A DNA stretch of 64,000 nucleotides, from assembly GCF_002099425.1 (NCBI RefSeq), contig NW_018344185.1, forward strand, positions 2,929,001 through 2,993,000, written 5' to 3'. The notes under the pieces were generated by a model, which ran no database searches, had not been told where the DNA came from, and was given only the letters and a program-made list of their open reading frames with translations. Positions within the stretch are counted from its first letter, which is position 1, and each line of letters begins with the position of its first letter. Shown here one piece after another: positions 38,201 through 51,200 of this stretch. This DNA is from Phascolarctos cinereus (Eukaryota; Chordata; Mammalia; Diprotodontia; Phascolarctidae). The translations under genes and the position numbers were made by a program.

Positions 38201-38957
38201 GGAGATAAGGATGAGGTACTTAGCTTGTTACCTGTTAGCTTGTATTCAAGGTCTGCTCACTCCTCCAGAATGGTGAACTGTACAGGCTGAAATGCCCTTA
38301 GCACAGCACACATGGTAATTTTGTGGACTACTGAAGGCAGATGGCTGTTTGCCAAATAAATCAACCCTCTCAAAAACCACCACACCTGGAGTATAGGAGA
38401 TATTCCTCATGTCTTTGTCTACAGGATCTATAGACCTGAGGTCCAGGTGGATGTTTTCTCCCTCACAACACAAGCTAGAAAGGACCTTACAGATTATTTA
38501 AATCAACCCCTCATTTCACAGAGGAAGAAATCGAAAAATGAAATTGAAGACCAAAGCTTGACATCCAATGCAACAGAGCTGGATCATAACAAGGACAGGA
38601 CTACTCCATAATCAACAAACTTACCTCTTCCTTTCTCACTTTTTCCACCTTCTGGCAATTCACTGAGACTTGGGTCCCTCCTGGTGACAGTGCATCCCTG
38701 GCCACCTTTTCCAGCTCTACTTATGCACCTTGACTCACTGGTGGAAGTGAGAGAGTTGGAATACTCCTTGTTCCCTACTACCTTTTTAGACTTTCCCTCT
38801 ACCAGTATCAGTAAGTAGTCTCATCTGCCTCTCCTCCTTTGAAGTTTACGCGATTTAAATGTCATCCAATTGCAGCCCAAGGACATTTTCCTTCCTTCCT
38901 CTATGAATTTTCAGTGTCTTTTTCTCTACCTCAACTCTTAACCTTATATTAGAGGAC

Positions 38958-39020
<63 letters not shown>

Positions 39021-42000
39021 CCCACTCCCTCAATACCTTAATTTCCCATTTCCTCAATCTATTCAGTTTCTATTATCTCCTCCTCTACTCCAACTCTGCT
39101 ACACAAAGATATGTGCCTCTGACACCCACAAGTGTTTCTTTTCAATGTTCATGAACTCTCATCCCCACCTCTCCCACTGCTTAATAACTCCAAACTATGT
39201 CCTTTGACTCTACTGTGACCTCCAATCCTTCCACTCAATTCTTTCCCTGCTCATCACTGGCTACACTCTCTTCCCTTCTCTATCTTGGCTCCAATCACTT
39301 TAAATCTACACTATTCTCTACATTCAATTCCCTCGCCCCTTGTCCTGTTGCTGATTATGCTTTAACAAACTCCAACTCTGGATTACTCCAATTTTCCTAT
39401 TCATGTACTCTGAATAGAGCTGGAGAAAATCACAAAACTTTTCTGACTGTGACTACTACAAATTTATGTTAAATAATATCAACTGGGATCTCACTGTAAC
39501 AAGGGAATCTTTTTTATACTTCCTTGATCAATTCACACTCACCATCACCACTATAATTGTTCCAAACCATTTTATACCCACTCAAGACTCTGGTCCTCCC
39601 AAGGGATTAGAGACTTTTCTTAAGGACCAAACAGCACTGACCACCCCTCTCTCCAGATCACACCATCTTGGAAACTGACAATCTAAGGTATATGGATAAA
39701 TATTTACAAAAATATAAACTGACCAGATTAACAAAAGAGGAACAATATTTAAATAGCCTTATTTTAGAAAAAGAAATTTAACAAGCCATCAATGAGTTCC
39801 CTGAGAAAAAATCCCCATGACCAGATGGATTTACAGGTGAATACTACCAAACATTTAAGGAACAATTAATCCAATTCCAATACTATATAAACTATCTGGA
39901 AAAAAAAACAGGGAAAGAAGAAGTCATACCAAATTCCTTTTATGACACAAATATGGTGTTGGTACCTAAACCAGGGAGAGTAAAAATGGAGAAAGAAAAC
40001 TATAGACCAATTTCCCTAATGAACATCAATGCAAAAATTTTAAAGGAAATAAAAGCAAGTAGATTACAGATATGTCACAAAGATCATATACTATGACTAG
40101 ATGGGATTTTTAATAGGAAAGCAGGGCTGGTTCAATATTAGAAAAATTAGCAGCATAATCGACCATATCAACAACAAAAATCATATGATTCCCTCAATAG
40201 ATACAGAAAAAGATTTTGACAAAATACAACACCCATTCCTATGGGGGGGAGAAAACTACAAAGCATAGGAACACATGGATCCTTTCTTAAAATGATAAGT
40301 TGTATCTATATAAAGCCAAAAGACATTATTTGTAATGGGGATAAGTTAGAAATCTTCCCAATAAGATCAGGGTAAAGCAAGTATGTCCATTATCATCATT
40401 ATTATTCACTATTGTATTAAAAATACTAGCTATAGCTATAGCAAGAAAAAGAAATTGAACAAAAAAATATGCAATGAGGAAACAAAACTATCATTCTTTG
40501 CAGATGATATGATTGTACTTAGAGAACCCTAGAGAATCAACAAAAAAAAACCTAGTTGAAACAATTAACATTAGTAAAGTTACAGAATTTAAAATAAACC
40601 CACATAAATCTTCAGCATTTCTATATAATTACAACAAAACCCAACAGGAAGAAATAGTAAGAGAAATTCCACTTAAAACAACTGCACATGTTATAAAATG
40701 CTTGAGAGTCTACCTGTCAAGACAAACCCAGGGACTATATAAATACATTACAAAACACTTCTCACACAAATAAAGACAAATCTAAACAACTGGAGAAAGA
40801 TTCACTGTTAACGGGTGAGCCAAGCCATTTAAAAGAAATGACAATTCTATCTAAATTAATTTACCTATTCAGTACCATGCCAATTAAACTACCAAAGAAT
40901 TATTTCATAGATCTAGAAAAATACAATAACAACATTCATCTGGAAGAACAAAAGGTCAAGTATTAAAAAAAAAAAGAATGTGAAAGAAGGTAGCCTAACA
41001 GTACCAGATTTCAAACTATATTACAAAGTGGTAATCATCAAAACAATCTGGTACTGGCTAAGAAATAGAGTGGTGGATCAGTGGAATAAATTAGGTACAT
41101 AATACACAGTAGTAAATGATCATAGTAATCCAGTGTTTTATAAACCCAAAGATTCAAGTTTTTTGGATAAGAATTCAACATCTGACAAAAAATTTCTGGG
41201 AAAACTGAAAAGCAGTTTGGCAGGAACTGGGCACAGAATAACATCTCATACCATATACCAAGATAAGGTCAAAATGGATAAATGATTTAGACATTAAGGG
41301 TGATATTACAAGTAAACTAGGAGAAGATGGAAAAATGTACCTGTCAGATCTATGAATAAGGGAAGAGTTTGTGACCAAGCAAGAGACAGAAAGGATCATA
41401 GGAAGTAAAACAGATAATTTTTATTACATGAAATTAAAAAGCTTTTTCAGAAACAAAATTAATGCTGCAAAAATCAAAAGTAAAACAGGAGACTGGGGGA
41501 AAAATATTTACAAGTTTCTCTGATGAAGGCCTCATTTCTCAACTATATAGGGAGCTGTGCCAAATTTATAAAAATAAGAGGCATTCCCCAATTGATAATT
41601 GGTCAAAGGACATGAACAGGCAGTTTTCAGAAGAAGAAATCAAAAATATAAATAGTCATATTAAAAAAGCTCTTAATCCCTATTGATTAGAGAAACGCAA
41701 ACTAAAACAACTCTGAGATATCACCTCCCATCTAGCAGATTGGCAAACATGACAGAAAAGGAAAATTACAAATGCTGGAGAGGATGTAGAAAAATTGGGA
41801 CACTAAATGCACTGCTGGTAAAGTTGTGAACTAGTCCAAGCATTCTGGAGAACAATTTGGAACTATGCCCAAAGGGCTATAAAACTGTGCACACTCTTTG
41901 ACCCAGAAATACCACTACTAGGTCTATATCCCAAAGGGATTAAAGAAAGAATTAAAGAACCTATTTGAACCAAAATATTTATAGCAGCTTTTTTTGTGTT

Positions 42001-45000
42001 GGCAAAGAATTGGAAACCAAATGGATGCCCATCCATTGTGGAATGGTTGAACAAATTGTGGTATGTGATTGTGATGAACACTACTGTGCGTTAAGAAATT
42101 ACAAGGGGGAAATTTTTTTTTTAAATTTAAAAATTAAAAAAAAGAAAGGAGTATGGTTTCAGAAAAACCTGGGAAGACTTATATGAACTCATGTAAAATG
42201 AAGTCAGGAGAACACTGTACATAGTAACAGTAAGGATGATCAACTGTGAAACACTTGGCTACGGGGAAGTTAGGTGGCGCAGGTGGATAGAGAACCAGCC
42301 CTGGAGTCAGGAGGACCTGAGTTCAAATCCGGCCTCACACATAACACTTAGTAGCTATGCAACTCTGGGCAAGTCACTTAACCCCACTGCCTAGCAAAAA
42401 CAAACAAAACAAGACTATGATTCAAGACAATTCCAAAGAACCTATGATGAAAAATATTATCTATCTCCAAAGGGAGAATTGATGATCTCTGAATGCAGAT
42501 TGAAGCATACTTTTCAAACTTTCTTGCTTTATTTTGTTTGTTTGTTTTGGCTACGCAATGGGCTTAAGTGACTTGCCCAGGGTCACACAGCTAGTAAGTG
42601 TCAAGTGACTGAGGCCACATTTGAACTCAGATCCTCCTGACTCCAGGGCCAGTGCTCTATCCACTGCACCACCTAGCCATCCCTTGTTTTGTTTTCTTTA
42701 GGAGCATGACTAATATGGAAATCTTTTGTCATACAGACTTCACATCTATAATCCATATCAAACTGTTTGCTTTTTCAAGGACAGGGGAGGGCAAGAGGGA
42801 GGGAAAAAAATGTGGAACTCAAAAGTTTTTTAAATGACAGCTAAAAAAAAGTTTATATGTAATTAGGAAATACATAAAAATTTATTAAAAAAAAGGAAAG
42901 AAGATGCATGACACTAGCCAATGTGCACGACATAAATTCTAACTTTCACTGGGTCCTAACATTGGGTCATTATTTTATAACTGAAGTTAAACTGCCATTT
43001 TTTGAATTCCTAATGATGTAATCAAACACCCAAGAAAAGAAACTGGTATTCTAAAAAAAGAAAGAGCCAACAAAACAATGACTCACTGACACAAACACTG
43101 TTATAAAAAATAAATCAATACAAAAACTTCCATCCTAAAAATACCACATACGGTAACAATGCAGTCTTTTCTTTGGCCCAGCAACAGCACTTCTACGGCT
43201 GTATCCCAAAAAGATCACACAAATGGGAAAAGGACCCACATGTACAAAAATTTTTATAGCAGCTCTTTCGGTCGTGGCAAAGAATTGAAAATTGAGGGAA
43301 TGCCCATCAATTGGGGAATGGCTGAATAAGTTGTGGTATATGAATGTAATGGAATATTATTGTGCTATAAGAAATGATGAACAGGCTGACTTCAGAAAAA
43401 CCTGGAAAGACTTGTATGGTCTGATGCTGAGTGAAGTGAGCAGAAGCAAGACAATGTTCTAACCAGTAGTTAACTCTTCTCAGCAATGCAAGGATCTAAG
43501 GCAACTCCAAAAGTCTTACGACGGAAAATGCTGTCTACATCCGGAGAAAGAACAATGGCGTTTGAATGCAGATCAAAGCACACTATTTGCTTTTTTTTTC
43601 TTGTATTGTTTTGTTTCTTTTTTCTTGTGGTTCCTCATATTTGTCCTAATTTTTCTTTACAACATGACTAATGTGAAAATATGTTTAACAGGAACGTATA
43701 TGTAGAGCCTATATTGGTTATATGTAGAACCTCCCCTCTATCTTGGAGAGGGAGAGGGAGAAAATTTAAAACTCAAAAGCTTATGGAAGTGATTGTTGAA
43801 AACTAAAAATAAATTAATTAAAAAAAATAAGTGCCTTAAAAAAGTCAAAAAGCCATGACAACATAAAAATGTCCTACTTTATTCAAGATATGTTTTGTTT
43901 TTTTTTGGTTTTGGGGGGGGCTGGTTTTTTTTAAGGCAATTGGGGTTAAGTGACTTGCCCAGGGTCACACAGCTAGCAAGTGTCAAGTGTTTGGTCTGAG
44001 GCTGGATTTGAACTGAGGTCCTCCTGACTTCAGGGCTGGTGCTCTATCCACTCAAAAAAATGTTTTGAAAGTCATGCATAAGTTTCCAAAAACTGAATCC
44101 TATTTTTCCCACTGACTTAACATTTTTTCCCCAAGATATTTTGCTTCCATTTCTGACTGATATTCATGTGGCAATGACTCCCAATATTTTGGCGTTAAGT
44201 TGCACTGTCTCCTTCTAGTAGTTAATATTATCTGTGAAAATTTAAAGAGCACTAGGATTACTCAGTAGTTCAAAGCATCCCTTTGTTAAAGGACAGAATT
44301 CCTTTTTGATAAGTAAATTAACCTCTAATTTATCAGTTCCATGCCCGGGAATGTACATTACTAGATTTTATTAAACCTGGACTCACCCAAAATCACCCTC
44401 ACTTTAAGGTAAGCACCTTAAAAGTTCAAGATCTTACATGAGAAAAAAATAACTACTCTATGAACAACAGAACAGTTTTCAACCATATACCACTTTCCTC
44501 TAAAGAATCCAAAAAGACTTAATTGACAAATCTATTTCATAACTGCCTCTAGAGGCAATGAAATGGCCCATTTCTATTTGGTATTTTACACTCAAATGCT
44601 CAGCTGGATTTTTTATAACCTACCAAGACACTTGTTCGTGTCAGAAACAAGTCAATGTGAAAGTAGAAGATCTTCTATTAGCTGAATCTATAGATCTCCA
44701 TGGCTCATCTTCATTACTGACTCTAAGTCTGAGCTAAGTCTAGAGAAACTGAAGAGCCTTCGGCAAAAAGAACATTATAACTCTAATACACATGCCTATC
44801 TATAGTCTATTAATCACATGAATAATATCTGCCTATTTCCTGGTTCTGAAGTATAAATACATACACACATGTGTATATATGTGTATATGTATGTATACAC
44901 ACATATATGCACATATGTATATACATATTATATGTGTATGTATATGCACATATATGTATACATATATTTTTTTTTAATGGAGGAAGCACAGATGGTGGAG

Positions 45001-48000
45001 ATAGAGAGTGGAAATTTTTCTTTTTAAAAGTGGAGTAGAAATCTGTAATATCAAATGACTTTTTTTTTAACAGGGTCCCACAAAATGGCAGTTAGAGAAA
45101 GAGAGGGAGTCTCTTACAGGCATGGAGGTCAACATGAACAAAGATATGGAGATGGAAAAGGGTTAGACAGAAGAAGAATGAGGATCAGGCTAATTGTGCT
45201 AGAACATAGAATTTGTTAATGACAACAGTGTGAGAAGCTTGGAACAGAAGCCTGGAGCCCCTTTATCTTGGTATGTCGTGGAGAGCCACTGATGATTTTT
45301 GAATAGAGGAGTGTTATCGTCAGAACAGTGCTTAAGTAAGAAATCTGAAATGACTAGAGAAAGGTAGGTGGGAGGTGATGGTCATTTCTACAAGAAGGAA
45401 CCCACCCATTAGCAGAAGCAGTGAAATTTTGACCAGATGTCACCAAATCTTTTCTTTCCCACCCTTACTCACTCCTACTTATCCCCTTTGACAAAAAGCA
45501 TTGAAAGGGTTAATGCCAATGCTACCTGTCCTTCAAGTGCCACCTCCTCCATGTCTGTTTGAACTCTACAGATTTATCAGTCTGTGACAAACAAAATATC
45601 ATTGATTACATATATCTTAAATACATAATATATGATATACAACATATATCTTATCTTGTGCTGTACAATTTTGTTAAGGCCAGTCATCTCATCTCCCCAG
45701 TTTGAATACAAACCCTTAGAAGGTTGGGACCTTGTCTTTTATGCAACTAGGCATCCCTCATGGTATCAGGAACAATGATGAAACACAGTAGATACTAACT
45801 GACTTGCTTAAAAGTCATTGATTCACAAGTACTTAATCATTTCTTTATATTATTCTTGTGGGAATCTTTTCTTTCCCCAGGTGGGCTGAAAGCTCTTTGA
45901 GGGTGAGGATCATATCCTAGGGTTATTAATGACACAATTATTCCCTAATTGCTAAATAGATGAGTTCTCTGACCTTCAGAATAACATTTCTCATGCATGT
46001 TCCAAGTCAAAGGTTAAAAGTGGTGGAAGGAGAGGGATCATTTGGAAGGAAACTCCAGGTGAATGAAATAATATCTAATATAAGACAGTTGGCCTCCTTT
46101 CTGAAAGATGGCAGCTCAAAAAAAGAGGTTCCTGTCTGGTAGGCTGTACACTAGCCAAGATTAGTAAAGAATAATTACAAAGGGAAGATCTTCAGCAATG
46201 AAGGGAAAGCTGCCCTGAGGTAACAGATTTCATTTTATTATGCCCTTTGAAACATCACCTTCTACCTTGCCTACTTTAATGATTATTCTGTGAAAAACAA
46301 AGCCAAGAGGGGAAAACGTGTGGAAAATGAGAGCTTGGATACGGCCCCACAGGGAAGCAATACAGGTTTTAAGGAGAGATTTTAGAGAGGTAAAACACTG
46401 AATAATTTATTCCTATTAGGGGAAGAAATCAATGTGGCTGCACAGAGAGCTCTCTAAAAAGCTCAGATTTTTACAAGGTCATGTGATGTCTCATTATGAG
46501 GATGCTAACCTCAACAGCCCAAGACCTTATCATGAATGAGGAAACTGAAGTACAGAGAAACTAAATGACTTGTGCACAGTTACACAGCCACTAACTGCCA
46601 GTCAGACATTAATAAAGCCAGGACTCCTGACTCTAAGTCCACTTCACTCTCATGTTATAATGCTGCTTCTAGGCATGCAGCTAGTGTAGCTAGATCAGAG
46701 AAATGACATGTGTACAATGTATCTTGCTTTTAATAAGGTATATGATAAAGTATCTCATGACAGCCTTGCAAAGATCCTAGAGAAATGTGGGCTGGATGAT
46801 GGGACAGTTAAATGGATACTAACTAATAAAACAACCATACCCAAAAAGGGTTGGTTAATGGCTTGGTGTTAATCTTGGGGAGTGGGGTGGGAGGAGTTCT
46901 AGCAATATCCTACAGGCCCCTGTTTGTTCCTTGTCAAGGAGATATTTATACACCACATAAACGAAGACATATCAAATCTACTGATGACACAAAACTGGGA
47001 CAGCTAATGTAAGCAAAGATGGGTCAAGATTCAAAGGTGAAATTTAATATAAATAAATGTCAAATCAGAGGCTATGATTTTAAAAATAAATTGTCTAAAC
47101 ACATGATAAGAGTTGAGTGGTTTGCCACAAACTGAATATGTATGAGAAAAAAAATGTGCTGAAAAATACAAATTTAGGCTACATCAACACATACAAAGGG
47201 AGTAAGTCTATTGTTTGTCAGATCACATTAGGAACACTTTGTTCAGTGAATGTGGGGCACCCTATTTTACAAGGGGCACTGACAAAAGAGAAATGTGAAT
47301 AGGATGGTGAGAGGATTGAAAACTAAGTCCTACAAATAACTAAAGGAATGAGAAATGTTAAATGGTAGCTTCCTCAGGGTTACACAGAGGATAATTATTA
47401 GTATTAGAAAAGACTGCACACCCTAAAACTTTACTAAATCACTAAATGTATGTTATGTTCAGGATGATTATGAGAAACTGCCTATTATTTTTGTGAGAAA
47501 CTGCCTACTATTACTCATGGTACTCCCTGTCTCTAAAGCACCTGAGGGCTCTGAATGTGCATATAAGGCTAAGTTTTCTGAAAGAACCATTCTGAGTGCA
47601 GAAGGGATTACCTTACAAGCTTCTGCACTCAGAATCCTCAACAAAGAAGCTTCAAAAGCTAAACAGGGTTCTTGAAGCAAGAGTGTTGAACGGAAAGAAG
47701 GAAAAAATGAACAGAAAATTTACCTCAGTCAACATTCAAAAAGATTTTCCATAGTCTCTCTGGGCCTGTACATAAATTTAAGTTCATACTAGTAAATATT
47801 TTCAAAAATCACTCTTTAAAATTATATGAACTAGAATAAATTTTATCTCTTTCCTTATTTTAATTTTCTTAATCAGCTAGAAAAATACGTTTTTACTTCA
47901 TAGCAGATTTTGTTCAATGTCACATTAGTAAGCAGGCAGGATTTTTTTTAAAGTCACTTTCAATCAGGGAAAAAATACACTCCTAGAAAGCCAACATGGC

Positions 48001-48173
48001 AGAACTGTTCTTTCTGACAGGTTACACTTTTCTAGCCCTGACTTTTGCCACCATCATGACAAACAGCAAGGATATTCTATTATTCACTTCTCCAGACTTG
48101 CTAAATAGTTTGGGTAAGAATGTGTCAGACATTTGATAAAAGCTAGAGCTTTTCAAGAGGAACTGCCAAGCAT

Positions 48174-48246
<73 letters not shown>

Positions 48247-51200
48247 AAAAGGCATCAACATTTTTTTAAAAGTCTAATTTATATAAAAATCGGGGAGATG
48301 CCTTCATGTTATTGTTACACTCATATCTTACACAAAACTAACAAATGCACACACCAAATGTGCCAACCTATAAAAATATTTGACCAGTGAAGCTGTAAAG
48401 AGTAACAATTTGTATTTTTTAATCACTTGCCTTTAATCTAGAGCTCAGGAGGGACTGATACAAGTATACAACCCATGTCCTCCACATTGGGCATCTATTT
48501 TTAACCACAACTAACCCTCAGTAGGAATGTAAAACATGACATACTGCTGCTCCGAGAACCTGCCATTTAGAGGGGCAGGATGGTGCAGTAGAAAAAGCTT
48601 GAGGCTTAGACAAAAGAGCTGGGTTTGAATCTTATCTTTGACAGTTACATTTATGCAACTATAGGCAACTCACTATTGATCTGAGCCTCAGTTTTCTTAT
48701 TTGTAAAATCACAGGATTGGACTAGAATTCAGGGGTGAGGAACCTGAGGCCTTGAGGCCACAAGTGGCCCTCTAGGTCCTCAAGTGCAGCCCTTTGACTG
48801 AATTCAAACTTCACGGAATAAATCCCCTAATAAAAGGATTTGTTCTGTAAAACTTGGACTCAGTCAAAAGGCCACATCCATCTAGTCACTTGATCTCTAA
48901 GGTGCTTTCCAGCTAAAAATCTGTAATCTTATGAAATCTCTTTTGGTAGACTGCCAAATCACATTACACATCCCCATATCCTTTTGTTCAGAAGACTATT
49001 TCATCAGATTAATATATTTTATGAAGACAAATATAGATCATAGCAAACAAGCAGATGTTAAAAACTTAAAACAAATACACAATATGAGAGTCCATTCTAT
49101 TCACCATAAGCAAAAGACATATCCTATTCAGTAAAAAAAAAAAAAGATAGTTTCAGCTGTCATTTTCTCCCCAAAAGCCAGAACTGAGATAAATCAAAAA
49201 CACAGCCATATATCCTTGATAAAGGCTTTGGTCTAAAATACAAGCCCTGTGAGCCTTTCCAAAGCAGGACCTGACTTCATACTAACTGAGGTTCCCTTCT
49301 GGAATAACCGCAATAACACGAAACACTTGGGTTAGTATAATTTAAATTAAAGAAACATTTTTTCTTTATACTAGAAATATATAAGATATAATTTTTATTC
49401 TTTCTATACAATTAAAGAAATAAATAGTGTTCTAAACCAAACATCATCTGAAGAACATACAAGGGAGAACTTACAAATATATCAGTTACTGTCTTGATGG
49501 ACTTTTCTTTCCTTTGCAGGAAGTCATCATCCTGTAAGATAACTGACAGTTAATAAACACGTGCAAAGTGCTGATTAAAATTCAACTGACAAATTAGCTT
49601 AGAAAACTTCCTGGGTTCCCAATTACTCATTTGAAAAAGGAAGCCTTTTCATGGGAAAAGGCTAGTTTGTACAAGCATGTCTCAAACCAGGTAAGTCACC
49701 CAGGGAAATGTGTGTTTCAGATAGATAGTCATATCTACCAAGCACCTACCTACCTTAAAAGTTCTTGCAGTTTCCTTGTTCTCAGCTGAAAATCTAGGCC
49801 CTAGTCTACCTTTCCACTTGCAATCACCTAAAACCTACTCCTAAACTCAGGAACAACCTCTAGGGTAGAAGTTTTTAACCTTTTGGGTGTCACAGACCCT
49901 TAGTGAAGCCTGTGAATCACTTCTCAGAATAGTTTTTAAATGCATGAAATAAGGTACATAGGATTATAAAGAAAGCCCCAAATTCACAGACCCCCTAAAA
50001 TTCACCTGTACACCTTAGGTCAAGAACCACTAATACGAGGTAAACTTGTCATAACTGGGGGAGGCTTCCACCTGTAGGTGTTATGAGAGATACCTGTGGA
50101 TACAGATTTGACCCCAGCTCCTCACTCTACCTACCCCCAAACATACCAAGCACGCATTAGAAAATGGGGCAAAGAAGGCAGCCTTTGTCCTCGGATCAGG
50201 ATCCTAGGATCTTTTTGCTGGGACTGTTCTTGTTGGCCCTCTTACCCCTACATCTTGTCTGCCTCGACTTATTTTCCTCCTCCCTTGCCTTGGCTGTTTT
50301 GTCACAAAGACTTGGGTCCAAATCTCATCTACTAAAACACACTAGCTGTGTAATCCTGGGCAAATCACTTAATCTCTTTGGACTTAAGTTTCCTCATCTA
50401 TAAAATGAGGGGGTTCTTGGTCGAACATTCTCAAAGACCCTTCCTAGCTTTAAACTCATGATCCTATGATCCCAGACCTATTCCACCTGTCTGACCCTGC
50501 TACTGACTTGCCTGTACTTGACTACTTTCCTGCTTAGTCCTTTGGAATATGCCAGATCCCCTCTATGACAAAGGTCCTGACCCTTCCTGATGAACCCGGC
50601 ATGGCAGCTGTACCCTATCTGAAGTGAGGATGTTCACAAGAGGGAGGTACGATGCTCTTCAGCTTCCTACCCTTTTCCTCCATCAAAACTATCCTCTCCT
50701 CCCTCCCCCAAACACAAGGCTTCAGGAAAGACCCAGAGAACCTCTCACAAAATAATCAGCAAACCCTAAGCCTACACGTCTACTAAACCCTCAATGTTCA
50801 TTCTGAACCCAAAGAAGTACAAAAAGACCCAATTTTGGCACTGAAGATTGGATAGTTTGGGGGAAAGATGTTGAACACCATGTACCTGTAACTTATCTAA
50901 TGTATATATAGTTTCTATTTGAGATCTATGCAAAGCAGAGAGCTGGAGAAGGCCCTGACAATAGCACTTTAAGCAAGTATTCACTAAATGTTACTGAGCA
51001 TCCCTTTCCCCCTGTTCTACCTGTTTCCCCGCCTCTTTCAGGACGCTATAATTTCAACACAAAAGGAGGAAGAAGACACTTACCTCGGGAAGACTATAGG
51101 TTTTTTGAAACTGAGATATGGAGTAGGAGCGGATGTAGTCACCCATTTCTTCTCTGGTTTCTATTGCACGTTTCACCAACCACTAATAAGGAAAAATAGT

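Larger units (their letters stand above)
39670..42900 (+). mobile_element. L1 LINE, ORF2 RT to 3' end, with two SINEs
   Basis: About 3.2 kb of marsupial-type L1. Landmarks are accagatggatttacaggtg (RT domain start), aactatagaccaatttccct (YRPISL block), tttgcagatgatatgattgt at 40497 (FADDM catalytic motif intact), the C-terminal domain with tttgacccagaaataccact, and a 3' UTR with ggaaatc...ggacaggggagggcaag and an A-rich end. Multiple stops and shifts, not functional. SINEs at 42262-42415 (+) and 42535-42685 (-) cut the 3' region. Confidence 0.94.
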
